Origin: Segatella copri
GTDB lineage: Bacteria > Bacteroidota > Bacteroidia > Bacteroidales > Bacteroidaceae
NCBI RefSeq assembly: GCF_949820605.1
Contig: NZ_CATKVU010000006.1
Location: 1,038,501 to 1,102,500 of the forward strand
Direction of reading: 5' to 3'
Length of the DNA: 64,000 nt
The translations under genes were made by a program, and so were the position numbers. Positions 32,848 to 42,209 of this stretch are shown in pieces. The first letter of the stretch is position 1, and every line of letters begins with the position of its first letter. Below the pieces are notes generated by a model. It made no database searches and was not told where the DNA came from. It was given only the letters and a program-made list of their open reading frames with translations.

Positions 32848-33708
32848 ATGAAAATATTTACGAAAATGGCAGCTGTCGTGCTGGCTTGCGTGCTGGCTGT
32901 TCCGGGAGAAGCCAGGGTGAATGTGGTTTACCAGCGGCAGGACAGTCTGCGGATTGTAGGACTGCTGCAGCAGGCAAGGGCGATGAAGAAGAAACCAGCC
33001 AGTTGGATGCTCTGGTTCGGCAAGCAGATGGCGGGCATTCCTTATGTGGGCGGCACGCTGGACCGGACGAAGGAAGAGGTGCTCATCGTGAACACCCGTG
33101 AGCTGGACTGCACCACATACGTAGAGATGGTTACGGCGCTCACCCTGTGCGCCAAGAAGAACGAGACTTCATTTTCGGCTTTCTGTGAACATCTCCGAAA
33201 TGTGCGTTATGTGGGCGGAGAGGTTTCCTATGTGAAGCGCCAGCATTATTTCACGATTTGGATGGATGCAAGCGAGCGCGAGGGAATCGTAAAGAATATT
33301 GCGCCCAATCCTCCTTTCTCGGCCGTTCAGACCGTGAACATCAACTGGATGAGTACGCATGTTTCGAGCTATAAGATGCTTAAGGCTCATCCGGAATGGA
33401 AATCGGGAATCAGAAAACTGGAACAGAGTGTGAACGGCAAGCGTTACCGTTATGTTCCGAAGGGCAAGATTGCCAACACGGCAGTTTTCCGCAACGCTAT
33501 TCACGATGGTGACATTATCGCCATCATTACCAACAAGAAGGGTCTCGACACGACCCACATCGGTATTGCTTCCTGGCACAAAGACGGATTGCATCTGCTC
33601 AACGCCAGCAGCATTCACAAGAAGGTGATTGATGAACCGATGACACTTTATACTTACATGCACAAACATCCGGTGCAAATAGGAATCAGGGTTTGCAGAG
33701 TTCAGTAA
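32848..33708 (+). CDS. DUF1460 family, NlpC/P60-like amidase-like protein
   Basis: A 286-residue exported protein (signal peptide about 1-22). Catalytic Cys is likely in ELDCTTYVEMV, and the His in TTHIGIASWH lies toward the C-terminus, the order of papain-like NlpC/P60 hydrolases. DUF1460 members have been described as N-acetylmuramoyl-L-alanine amidase-like, so peptidoglycan turnover is likely. 18 bases after the DUF4421 gene. Confidence 0.8.
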   Translation: MKIFTKMAAVVLACVLAVPGEARVNVVYQRQDSLRIVGLLQQARAMKKKPASWMLWFGKQMAGIPYVGGTLDRTKEEVLIVNTRELDCTTYVEMVTALTLCAKKNETSFSAFCEHLRNVRYVGGEVSYVKRQHYFTIWMDASEREGIVKNIAPNPPFSAVQTVNINWMSTHVSSYKMLKAHPEWKSGIRKLEQSVNGKRYRYVPKGKIANTAVFRNAIHDGDIIAIITNKKGLDTTHIGIASWHKDGLHLLNASSIHKKVIDEPMTLYTYMHKHPVQIGIRVCRVQ

Positions 33709-33733
33709 AAAAATATTAGAAAAGAAAAGATAA

Positions 33734-34270
33734 ATGGAAGAGAAAAAGAATTTTGAAGCGATTTTCAAGGAAGATCTTTATCAATATCTGCTGAGTATTG
33801 ATAAGGTAGATGCTCATTTGCCGGAAGCTCCGGATTTGGAAGAGCTGTGGCAGAAAGTAGGCGAGAGTTATCTGCCTGATGCGATTCGCGAGTTTGCCAA
33901 ATATCCTACGGTTTCATTGGGTTGGATCATGTATGTAGGAATGGCGCTTGCCAAGTATTGGGATGAGGATTGGGAACTCTACAGCAAGGTAGAGAATCAT
34001 TATGAATATCTTCGTGACAGAATAGATTTCGACCACATGGATGATTACATCTGCGAAAAGGTTCTGCTGCTGAATGAGGAAGCGCATAAGGCTGTTACGA
34101 ATGTAGTGGCAGAATGTGCTTCGCGCTCTTACAGCAAGTTGATTCATCTGAATCTGCAGCCTGGAAGCGAGGAAGCCTTCCGGGGTTTCGTTGCCGCCCT
34201 TCACCAGATGTTCCTCATGGGAATAGCCGTAGAGCTAAAAATGCTGGGTTACCACATGACTAAAATGTAA
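33734..34270 (+). CDS. Conserved hypothetical helical protein
   Basis: A 178-residue, acidic, all-helical cytoplasmic protein with conserved-looking aromatic patches (SLGWIMYVGMALAKYWDEDW). Not recognised. Last gene of the plus-strand run; a strong terminator follows at once. Confidence 0.65.
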   Translation: MEEKKNFEAIFKEDLYQYLLSIDKVDAHLPEAPDLEELWQKVGESYLPDAIREFAKYPTVSLGWIMYVGMALAKYWDEDWELYSKVENHYEYLRDRIDFDHMDDYICEKVLLLNEEAHKAVTNVVAECASRSYSKLIHLNLQPGSEEAFRGFVAALHQMFLMGIAVELKMLGYHMTKM

Positions 34271-34315
34271 AAGAAAGTCCGTAAGCGTTCTGTTAAAATG
34301 TCTACGGACTTTCTT
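34271..34315. terminator. Bidirectional terminator between convergent operons
   Basis: Perfect 13-bp stem (34271-34283 with 34303-34315), beginning directly after the stop at 34270. T/A-rich on both sides. Confidence 0.85.
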
Positions 34316-34332
34316 ACTTATTACTAAAATTA

Positions 34333-35979
34333 TTACTTCATTTTCTTGAGATATTCTCCAGCGCGGGAATCGCCGAGTTCCTGAGCTTTCTTCAGGTTCT
34401 TGATGGCCTCTTCCTTATTTCCTTTCTCCTTCTGGAGCAGACCTAAGAGAAGGTAGCCGTCAGCATATTCAGGAGCCAACTCTATGCAATGGGTGGCTGC
34501 GCTGATTCCTTCATCATAACGCTTTACACGCAAGTCGAGACTTGCCCATTCTGCAAAATATGTAGGCTCTTTAGGAGCCAGGTAACAGGTGCGGGCAATA
34601 TCAAGCAGGGCTGGCTGCCACATGCGTAACTTGGTTTCGCATTGGTAACGGGTGTAGAAGAAGGCTGGCGAAACAGGACGGGCAATGGAATCGTACATAT
34701 TATAATCCTGAATAGCGCGGTGGAATTCACCCTGCTCCTTCAGAAATTCTCCACGTGCCAGATAATAATTCGCAACCATTCCGGTCTTGTTTCCAACGCT
34801 TACCGCACTATCGAGCAAAACCTCAATCTCCTTGGCTGGAGCCTTGAGATTCTTCTTAGCCTGGGCAGCCTCAAAATAGAGTTCGCCGCTGAGAAGTGAA
34901 GTATTGGTCAAATCCATAAAAGTATCGTAAGCTTTCTGATACTCACCCTTTACAAAATTAATCTGCGCTTCCTGATGGCGGTAAATAGGCTGAGCCTTGA
35001 TTTCGTATGCCTTCTGAGCCTCAGCTATGGCCTTATCAAGCGTCCAGTCCTTATAAACAGAATCGCCCTTGTAAATAATCTTCTGATAAATCAGGTCGGC
35101 ATAGTTGGAATGAGCCTCATCCTTGGCAGCCGATTTCTTAATGCCTTCTTCCATCAGTTTGGCAGCTGCATCATATTCTGCCTTATCCGTCAGATAAGCG
35201 GCTTTCTCCTTGTAACCGAAGGCTGAAGTAGGGAATTTGCTGATAAACTCATCGCTATATTTCGCATACTCATCAGCTGTAGTCTGGCCCTTCTTCAGAG
35301 TCATCATCGTCATCGCTTCGTTCTCTGTATCAGGAAGAGCTGTACGGATGGTGGTTTGGCGAAGGGCTGCATCAAGACTCGAAAGACCGGTTACTTTCAG
35401 CTGCTTGGCGTAGTTGGCGTCGATGGCCGTTACCTGACCATTGCTGTGCATCAGACCGATGACCTGGCCGTTCTTGTTGGCAAACGGACAACCTACTGCA
35501 TTTTCGGGAGCACTATTTGAGAAGATGTAATAGTTGTACGTAGTCTTGAACTTCTCTACGCTGCTGATGTCCTCCTGCTGGTAAGCCGGCTTCTTGATAG
35601 AATATGGAACCAGCCAGACCTTGTCGCCAGCAGCCGATTCCTTGGTTGCGATAGGGGCTGCAACGGTAGAGGCGTTGATGCGGAATTTAGCCACATCATA
35701 GAGTTCATCAGCTCCCATGATGGCCTCAACAGGAATCGATTTGCCGGAAGCGTCAACAACGCTTGCCTTTACAGCTCCGACAAATGGTTTGAAGGTGCTG
35801 ATAGCCGTTCCCTTGTTGTCGATAAAAACACCTTGGGTAGAGGCGATAATGTCGCCTTTCTGATTGAAAGTAGTCAAGGTGAAAACGCTCTTAGCCAGTT
35901 TCTGAACCGAACCCGGCTGGGCATAGAGGGACGATGCTCCGAGCATCAGTCCCATCATGATCATATTTATTTTTTTCAT
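34333..35979 (-). CDS. HtrA-like pseudoprotease fused to TPR repeats
   Basis: 548 residues from ATG 35977-35979, chosen because MKKINMIMMGLMLGASSLYA is a signal peptide; the longer frame would overlap recN. Residues 20-200 follow a trypsin/HtrA fold (GVFIDNKGTAIS, then DVAKFRI, then NKNGQVIGLM). The catalytic His position reads STFKP instead of a His-containing motif, and the Ser motif GNSGGP reads like NAVGCP. Residues about 230-548 hold several TPR-type repeats (ending EEAIKNLKKAQELGD). Probably an inactive scaffold in the periplasm. Last gene of the dnaN-recN run. Confidence 0.75.
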   Translation of the reverse strand: MKKINMIMMGLMLGASSLYAQPGSVQKLAKSVFTLTTFNQKGDIIASTQGVFIDNKGTAISTFKPFVGAVKASVVDASGKSIPVEAIMGADELYDVAKFRINASTVAAPIATKESAAGDKVWLVPYSIKKPAYQQEDISSVEKFKTTYNYYIFSNSAPENAVGCPFANKNGQVIGLMHSNGQVTAIDANYAKQLKVTGLSSLDAALRQTTIRTALPDTENEAMTMMTLKKGQTTADEYAKYSDEFISKFPTSAFGYKEKAAYLTDKAEYDAAAKLMEEGIKKSAAKDEAHSNYADLIYQKIIYKGDSVYKDWTLDKAIAEAQKAYEIKAQPIYRHQEAQINFVKGEYQKAYDTFMDLTNTSLLSGELYFEAAQAKKNLKAPAKEIEVLLDSAVSVGNKTGMVANYYLARGEFLKEQGEFHRAIQDYNMYDSIARPVSPAFFYTRYQCETKLRMWQPALLDIARTCYLAPKEPTYFAEWASLDLRVKRYDEGISAATHCIELAPEYADGYLLLGLLQKEKGNKEEAIKNLKKAQELGDSRAGEYLKKMK

Positions 35980-35983
35980 AATC

Positions 35984-37657
35984 TTATTTGTGTTGCTTGT
36001 GCTTATTGAGCAACTCCTTAGCATTTGCCAGGGCAGCAGGCGTAATGTCGCTTCCGCTGAGCATCTGGGCGATTTCTTCTATACGCTGCTGCTCGTTGAG
36101 TTCCTTCATGTGAGAAAGAGTTCCCTCTTCGGTTTCTTCTTTCAGAACCTTGTAATGATGGGTTCCCATGGAAGCAATCTGCGGCAGGTGGGTGATGGAA
36201 ATAACCTGGCGGTTCAGGTTGCCCATCTCTGTCATGATTTCCGCCATCTTTTCAGCAATCTTACCGCTTACTCCCGTGTCGATTTCATCGAAGATGATGG
36301 TTGGCAGTTTTACGGCGCCGCTGATCATGGCCTTCAGAGAAAGCATGACGCGGGCGATTTCTCCACCGGAAGCAACCTGACTCACCGGCTGAAGAAGCGT
36401 GCTCTTGTTGGCGCTGAACAGGAAATTGACCTTGTCAACACCATCAGAACTGAGCGGCTTGGCGGAGAATGAAATTTCGAAGCGGACGTTTGGAATTCCC
36501 AGAGGAATGAGACGTTTCTTCATTTCTTCTTCTATCTTTCTAGCCGATTTCGTTCGGATGGCAGTCAGATCACCAGCCAGCTTTTCAGCCTTGGCAAGCA
36601 GAAGGGCAACTTGCTTTTCCAGCTCTTCTATGTCTTCATCTCCATTATCTATGTGCTGTAGCTGTTCGTTGATTCGCTCGCGAGTGGCGATGAGTTCTTC
36701 TACATTTTCCACATGGAATTTCTGCTGGAGCGAGTAGAGCTGGTCAAGCCGGGAATTGATGGTTTCAAGCCGGTTCGGGTCAAACTCAACATTGTCAACG
36801 CTTCCGCTTATTTCCTGGGCAATATCCTTGAGTTCTATATAGCTGCTCTGCATTCGCTCAGCTACCTCTTTCACATCCGGATAAACCTCCTTGATGTTGT
36901 CAATCTGCTGGGCTGCATTCTTCAGCTTGTCGAGAATGCTGCCGTCTTCGCCCGAGAGTGCATTATCTGCCTCATAGAGCGCAGTCTTGATGTCTTCAGA
37001 ATGGCTCAGGGTTCCTGCTTCCTGTTCCAGTTGCTCAAGTTCGCCTTCCTGTAGGTTTGCATCATCCAGTTCCTTAAACTGGAAGCGCATGAATTCCTCG
37101 TTCTCCTTGTTCTTTGCGATTTCCGCTTTCAGGTCTTCCAGCTGCTGCTTAGCCTTTTTATAGTTCTTGTATTCGGCAAGATAAGCCTTCTTCTGCTTTT
37201 CATCGTGGGCAATAATGTCGACCACGCTGAGCTGGAAGTCTTCCTTCTGCAGTAGGAGGTTCTGATGCTGCGAATGAATATCGACGAGCTGTTCGCCCAG
37301 TTCTCTCATCTTGCTCAGGGGGACGGGCGTGTCGTTGATGAAGGCACGGCTCTTTCCGGCAGCTGTCAGTTCGCGGCGGATGATGGTGTCTTCTGCATCA
37401 TAATCAATATCGTTAGCATCGAAGAAATCCTGCATTCCGTATTTTGACAGGTCGAAGTGGGCTTCAATCACGCATCGGTCTCTTCCTGCCTTAATGGCCT
37501 TGCTGTCAGCACGGTTGCCTAGGAGCAGTCCGATGGCTCCGAGAATGATGCTCTTTCCGGCACCCGTCTCGCCCGTGATGACTGAGAATCCTGGATAAAG
37601 AGGTATGTCCAACTCGTCAATCAACGTGAAATTCTTGATGTATAATTGCTTGAGCAT
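35984..37657 (-). CDS. recN: DNA repair protein RecN
   Basis: A 557-residue SMC-like ATPase for double-strand-break repair. Walker A GETGAGKSIIL near residue 30, a long coiled coil (about 150-380), signature VASGGEIARVMLS, and Walker B TIIFDEIDTGVSG. Length is standard. Four bases separate its stop from the downstream HtrA-like gene. Confidence 0.95.
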   Translation of the reverse strand: MLKQLYIKNFTLIDELDIPLYPGFSVITGETGAGKSIILGAIGLLLGNRADSKAIKAGRDRCVIEAHFDLSKYGMQDFFDANDIDYDAEDTIIRRELTAAGKSRAFINDTPVPLSKMRELGEQLVDIHSQHQNLLLQKEDFQLSVVDIIAHDEKQKKAYLAEYKNYKKAKQQLEDLKAEIAKNKENEEFMRFQFKELDDANLQEGELEQLEQEAGTLSHSEDIKTALYEADNALSGEDGSILDKLKNAAQQIDNIKEVYPDVKEVAERMQSSYIELKDIAQEISGSVDNVEFDPNRLETINSRLDQLYSLQQKFHVENVEELIATRERINEQLQHIDNGDEDIEELEKQVALLLAKAEKLAGDLTAIRTKSARKIEEEMKKRLIPLGIPNVRFEISFSAKPLSSDGVDKVNFLFSANKSTLLQPVSQVASGGEIARVMLSLKAMISGAVKLPTIIFDEIDTGVSGKIAEKMAEIMTEMGNLNRQVISITHLPQIASMGTHHYKVLKEETEEGTLSHMKELNEQQRIEEIAQMLSGSDITPAALANAKELLNKHKQHK

Positions 37658-37755
37658 AATTTCTTATCTTATTATTTTAAAGGAACTTAACCTACCTAGG
37701 AAGAATCTTTGCTTTATCATCCGAGAAGTTGCCTCGAATCATTCTGCATGTAGCC

Positions 37756-38685
37756 TTATTCCTTGATTTTGTCCCAATATGAATTTTGAGAAGGATTGAT
37801 GGAGAAGAGCAGCTCATAAATGCTTTCTTTCTCTTTCTGAGTGCCATGTTTCTGATAGATGTTAGCAAGCTCGTCCTTCTTATAGTCGGTCCAGATTTGT
37901 GGCAGCAGACTGAGCGGTCTGTCCGTACGTGCCTTCTTCAGATCCTGGAGCAGGGTGTTGGTGATTTCAGTTCTGCCTCGTTCCACATTATTCGCCATTT
38001 CATCGAGCCCTTTTCTGTAATAGTTGTATTGCAGCATTCTGAAAGGTTCCATGGCTCCGTCGAGATAATCGGAAATGATGGCGAACCGGTTTCTGTTGTC
38101 ACTAAACGCTTTCCAGCCCGGAAAATCAAGATTCTGGGCGTTGTTGGTGAGGTTCATGCAACGTTGCAGAATGTCTTCACCACCTTTAGGCGCAAAACTG
38201 TCAAGATCTAAACCGATGATGAGGTAAGCATAGTAGGCGAGCAGAGCCGTTAGCTGGTTGTCAATCCGCTCTTCGGTAAACTCCAGCTGATCGAACTCGG
38301 CAAACTTGAACGTGAAGTTTTCATCCACATTATTATATAAGGTGGACGTATAGGCTGAATTGTAGACGGGACGGTTGGCCTGGATGAGCGCCTTGCAGGT
38401 AAAGATATTCTGGTCTTTATCATACTTGCTTACCGTGATATTGAAGTTGCACACGATGCGCTCGTTCTTCCTGAATTGAAGATTCGTCCATTGCCTGTCG
38501 TTCACAAACTGCTCAAGAGTTTGCTGCAGATTATCGAATACCCGTTTTTCCGTGCCCTGAATCTGTGCATGGTTGATGGTAATCTTAGCCTGCAACTCCT
38601 GAGCGGCTGATGTGATGGGACTACAAGAGATGAGCCAGCTCGTTGATAATGTCGCGAGCCACTTCAGTTTTCGGTTTCTTCTCAT
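37756..38685 (-). CDS. DUF4835/PorD-like exported protein
   Basis: A 309-residue protein. Signal peptide about residues 5-28 (KLKWLATLSTSWLISC through SAAQ), then a mixed alpha/beta body with PKGGEDILQRCMNLTNNAQN and a C-terminal helical end. It matches DUF4835, a family annotated as type IX secretion protein PorD in some Bacteroidales. The start codon lies 65 bases inside the coaBC gene and no later Met is available before the signal peptide ends, so the overlap appears real. Confidence 0.75.
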   Translation of the reverse strand: MRRNRKLKWLATLSTSWLISCSPITSAAQELQAKITINHAQIQGTEKRVFDNLQQTLEQFVNDRQWTNLQFRKNERIVCNFNITVSKYDKDQNIFTCKALIQANRPVYNSAYTSTLYNNVDENFTFKFAEFDQLEFTEERIDNQLTALLAYYAYLIIGLDLDSFAPKGGEDILQRCMNLTNNAQNLDFPGWKAFSDNRNRFAIISDYLDGAMEPFRMLQYNYYRKGLDEMANNVERGRTEITNTLLQDLKKARTDRPLSLLPQIWTDYKKDELANIYQKHGTQKEKESIYELLFSINPSQNSYWDKIKE

Positions 38686-39877
38686 ATTCTTTCTTATCCT
38701 CTTCAGAAATAATCGTTATCTGGTTGTCATCCGTACGGAATGTGGTTCCCGGATTGCGAGTAGAGTTAAGCACGATGAAATCGGCATTTTTCTTTTTGCG
38801 TTTTTTCTGTGCATTAGCTTCTTCATCGTTGGTTTCCAGGGCGAAAGCCACAATTCGCTGATGTTTTTGTTTCATTTTGCCAAGGGCTGCAGCAATATCG
38901 TGAGTAGGGACGAGGCGGAGTTCCAAATCATCTTTCTCGCGCTTGATTTTCCTGTCTGCAATCTCGGTTGGTTTGAAATCAGCAACAGCAGCACAGAGAA
39001 TGGCAGCATCGGTTGAGGCGAAGGCTTGTGTGGCAGCCTGGTACATTTCCTCGCAACTTTCTACATCGATGCGATGAATGGCTTCAGAACAGCTGAGCGA
39101 AACCGGACCTGCAACCAGCGTAACCTCAGCACCACGGCGGCAGCACTCTTCAGCAAGGGCAAAGCCCATTTTGCCGGAAGAATAATTACCGATGAAACGT
39201 ACCGGGTCAATCTTTTCGTAAGTTGGTCCGGCTGTAATCATGATCTTCTTGCCTTTCAAATCGAGCTTATCGCTTTTTTTTTCCTTGCAGTTTTCTGATG
39301 CAGCTTCATCGGTCTCTGCATTCTGCTGAGCCTGTTCATCGAAGAATCTGTCAAGGCATTCTACGATAATATCAGGTTCTTCCATGCGTCCCTTTCCTTC
39401 CAGTCCGCTTGCCAGGAATCCCACTTCAGGTTCTATGATGTGATTTCCATAGCCCAGAAGTGTTTTCATGTTGGCTTGGGTAGAAGGATGCTTATACATG
39501 TCGAGGTCCATGGCTGGAGCGATGAAAACAGGCGCTTTCATCGACAGATAGGTTGTGATGAGCATGTTGTCAGCAATTCCGTGAGCCATCTTTCCCATGG
39601 TAGAGGCTGTGCAAGGAGCGATGAGCATGGCGTCGGCCCACAGACCTAAGTCTACGTGCGAATTCCAGGTTCCATCGCGCTGCGAGAAGAATTCGCTTAC
39701 CACAGGCTTATGCGTAAGAGCCGAAAGGGTGATGGGAGTGATAAACTCCTTTCCTGCAGGCGTAATGACCACCTGCACTTCGGCTTCGCGCTTGATGAGA
39801 CCTCGTATGATGAGGCAAGACTTGTAGGCTGCAATAGAGCCCGTAATGCCCAATACGATTTTCTTTCCTTTTAACAT
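38621..39877 (-). CDS. coaBC: Bifunctional CoaBC, coenzyme A biosynthesis
   Basis: A 418-residue protein. The N-terminal CoaC flavodoxin-like decarboxylase has GITGSIAAYKSCLIIRGL, the active-site His region SHVDLGLWADAMLIAPCTAS and PAMDLDMYKHP. An acidic linker (about 180-203) precedes the CoaB ligase (KKIMITAGPTYEKIDPVRFIGN, then ALETND). It converts 4'-phosphopantothenate and cysteine to 4'-phosphopantetheine. Its 3' end overlaps the DUF4835 gene. Confidence 0.95.
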   Translation of the reverse strand: MLKGKKIVLGITGSIAAYKSCLIIRGLIKREAEVQVVITPAGKEFITPITLSALTHKPVVSEFFSQRDGTWNSHVDLGLWADAMLIAPCTASTMGKMAHGIADNMLITTYLSMKAPVFIAPAMDLDMYKHPSTQANMKTLLGYGNHIIEPEVGFLASGLEGKGRMEEPDIIVECLDRFFDEQAQQNAETDEAASENCKEKKSDKLDLKGKKIMITAGPTYEKIDPVRFIGNYSSGKMGFALAEECCRRGAEVTLVAGPVSLSCSEAIHRIDVESCEEMYQAATQAFASTDAAILCAAVADFKPTEIADRKIKREKDDLELRLVPTHDIAAALGKMKQKHQRIVAFALETNDEEANAQKKRKKKNADFIVLNSTRNPGTTFRTDDNQITIISEEDKKEYEKKPKTEVARDIINELAHLL

Positions 39878-39911
39878 GAATTTTTCTAACAGTTAAGAAA
39901 TAAATCCGAAT

Positions 39912-39943
39912 TTCGCAAGGTTTGTTCTTCAACTACTTGCGAA
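39912..39943 (-). other. Intercistronic stem-loop before coaBC
   Basis: Arms TTCGCAAG and CTTGCGAA in the 79-base gap between the exonuclease gene and coaBC. It could be an RNA processing or attenuation site; the T-run needed for a terminator is absent. Confidence 0.5.
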
Positions 39944-39956
39944 AGTCCGGTAACAA

Positions 39957-40820
39957 TTATTTTCCCATTCTCTTGTTGAATTCACGAAGGCGGATGCGGG
40001 TAAGCACCTGCTTGGTATTGTTGGTGAAATCGCTTCCCAAGACCCATGTAAAATAACCCGGATCTTTGGTCAGAATCTCAGCCACATCCCATCCTTTGTA
40101 TTTGCCGAAGTTGAATACTTCGTGCTTCAAAGGATTTCCGTTCTCATCGTTTACAACGTTGCCCTGGGCGTCTTTTACCTCTTCCCAAACGATGCGTCCG
40201 GCGAAATCTACATTATCCTTCTGCTTAGAGAAATCGGCAAGTTCATCCATGTTGTTGTTGAGCACGCGCTCAGGTTCATCCTGCACGCCTGGAGCATACT
40301 TGTCGAGCTCGCCCATGAGCACGCGGTAAGTAGCCTCTGTATCCTGATCTGCACGATGAGCTTCGAAATCTTCCTCCATCTTTCTGCCGCAATAGAACTT
40401 GTAGGCAGCAGCCAGGTTACGGCGTTCCATCTTCATGAAGATGGTCTGCGCATCGATGAGACGGCACTTGTTAAAATCGAAGTCGATTCCAGCACGCAGA
40501 AATTCTTCTGCGAGCATCGGTACATCGAAGTGGTTGGAATTGTAGCCTGCGAAATCGCAACCTGTAAATTCCTTCTCTAATGTGGCAGCCAGCTGCTTGA
40601 AGGTTGGCGCATCTTTTACATCTTCGTTGCTGATGCCTGTAAGGGCAACTACTTCGGCAGGAATCTCCTTGCAAGGATTTACGTAGAGGTTCTTGCGGTC
40701 TTCAGTTCCATCAGGCATTACCTTGATGTAAGAAATCTGTATAATACGATCCTTGATCATGTCAAGACCCGTTGTCTCCAGGTCGAACACGATCAGAGGC
40801 TTTGTCAAATTGAGTTTCAT
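39957..40820 (-). CDS. DnaQ-type 3'-5' exonuclease with ExoX-like C-terminus
   Basis: A 287-residue DEDD exonuclease. ExoI VFDLETTG (D13, E15), ExoII GYNSNHFDVPML, ExoIII HRADQDTEATYRV. A C-terminal module (about 205-287) with FNFGKYKGWDVAEILTKDPGYFTWVL is of the kind found in exonuclease X-like proteins. May be the proofreading subunit or a repair nuclease. Between dnaN and coaBC. Confidence 0.88.
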   Translation of the reverse strand: MKLNLTKPLIVFDLETTGLDMIKDRIIQISYIKVMPDGTEDRKNLYVNPCKEIPAEVVALTGISNEDVKDAPTFKQLAATLEKEFTGCDFAGYNSNHFDVPMLAEEFLRAGIDFDFNKCRLIDAQTIFMKMERRNLAAAYKFYCGRKMEEDFEAHRADQDTEATYRVLMGELDKYAPGVQDEPERVLNNNMDELADFSKQKDNVDFAGRIVWEEVKDAQGNVVNDENGNPLKHEVFNFGKYKGWDVAEILTKDPGYFTWVLGSDFTNNTKQVLTRIRLREFNKRMGK

Positions 40821-40871
40821 TTTTGTAGAAATACTTTTCTTTTTGTTGTTTCAGAGAAAGCCCGTGCTCCT

Positions 40872-41999
40872 TTAGTCGTTAAGGAGCATAGGCATGATGA
40901 GCATCAGAATATCTTCGTTCTCAGGCTGTTCTGCTGGTACGATGATTCCGGCACGGCTAGGGTCTGCCAGCTGGATGATGATGTTGTCGCTGGTGAGATT
41001 GCTCAGGATTTCCATCAGACTGCTTCCCTTGAAGCCGATGCTGATAGGAGAGCCGTTGTATTCGCAAGACAACTGTTCCTTTGCAGATGTTGAGAAGTCA
41101 ATATCCTCAGAAGAAACCTCGAAACGGCCTGACTCGATGTGGAAACGGATGAGCTGGCTGCTCTCGCTTGCAAATGGCAATACGCGGCGCAAAGCACTCT
41201 GCAAGCCTCTGCGGTCTACTGTAACCTCGTTAGGGTTGTTTGGAATAACAGAGTTGTAGTTAGGGTAGCGGCCATCAATCAGTCTGCATCTCATAACGCC
41301 GTCAGTAAACTGGATTTCTGCGCTTCGGTCATCAAACTTGATGATTGCGTCGTCGCCGTCCTTGCTCAGAATGTTCTTCAGCAGAGAAGCTGGCTTCTTA
41401 GGCAAGTTGAATGCTGAAGGAGATTCGCTCTTGATAGTGAAGTTCTTGCTGCGAACCAGCTTGTGACCATCGCTTGCTACGATAGCGAGAGCATCTGCTG
41501 TCAGGTCGAAATAAATACCGTTCATGACAGGGCGCAACTCATCGTTGGCTGTAGCGAAGAGCGAGCGTGAAATGTTGTTGATCAGCATTTCTGTAGGCAA
41601 AGAAATGGTTGTGCAAGCATCGTTCATGCTCTGTGTGCGAGGATATTCCTCTGCGCTCTGACCTGTGAAGTTGTAAAGACCGTTCTGGTAAACAATCTTG
41701 ATGGCAACGGCTTCTCCGGCAGCATCCACATCGAAGTGAAGAGGCTGCTCAGGCAGTTCCTTCAACGCATCGAGGATTACGCGGTTAGGCACACAAAACT
41801 CACCTTCTCCATCGTGGTCGGTAAGAGCGAGTGTACTCTTGATGACATTATCACTATCGCTAGCCGTGATGCTCATTTCACCGTTAGCAACTTGGAAAAG
41901 GAAACAATCGAGGATTGGCAACGAATTCTTGCTTCCAATCACTTTTGCGAGCATGTTGAGCTTGCTGCTCAATGCAGAACTTGATACTGTAAATCTCAT
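40872..41999 (-). CDS. dnaN: DNA polymerase III sliding clamp (beta subunit)
   Basis: A 375-residue three-domain clamp. Start MRFTVSSSALSSKLNMLAKVI, domain boundary features such as LPILDCFLFQV and GHKLVRSKNF, and a C-terminus ending LIMPMLLND close to the consensus hydrophobic P-M-R/M-L end. First gene of the six-gene minus-strand run that includes the exonuclease and recN, all DNA replication or repair apart from coaBC and envelope genes. Confidence 0.95.
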   Translation of the reverse strand: MRFTVSSSALSSKLNMLAKVIGSKNSLPILDCFLFQVANGEMSITASDSDNVIKSTLALTDHDGEGEFCVPNRVILDALKELPEQPLHFDVDAAGEAVAIKIVYQNGLYNFTGQSAEEYPRTQSMNDACTTISLPTEMLINNISRSLFATANDELRPVMNGIYFDLTADALAIVASDGHKLVRSKNFTIKSESPSAFNLPKKPASLLKNILSKDGDDAIIKFDDRSAEIQFTDGVMRCRLIDGRYPNYNSVIPNNPNEVTVDRRGLQSALRRVLPFASESSQLIRFHIESGRFEVSSEDIDFSTSAKEQLSCEYNGSPISIGFKGSSLMEILSNLTSDNIIIQLADPSRAGIIVPAEQPENEDILMLIMPMLLND

Positions 42000-42046
42000 G
42001 AGTATTTTATTTAAATTTTATTTTGTTTTCTGTTTCACCTTAATTA

Positions 42047-42105
42047 AATTAGGCAATATCACCTAATTGAGCACAAAAATACAAAAAATATCGCTGATAA
42101 GCAAA
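42047..42105 (-). promoter_or_regulatory. dnaN promoter with an inverted repeat at the start of the transcript
   Basis: Minus-strand TTTG (42102-42105) and TATTTTTG (42074-42081), spacing 20. An inverted repeat AATTAGG-N8-CCTAATT (42047-42068) covers the expected transcription start, a good place for an autoregulatory or DnaA-type operator. Confidence 0.7.
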
Positions 42106-42209
42106 AATAATTGGAGAAAAGTTCTAGTTTTTGAACTATTTTTAGTAATTTCGCAGTCAGAAAGAAAAAAACACCCTTTAAACAAAGGAAAAACTTTAAA
42201 TATTATCAT

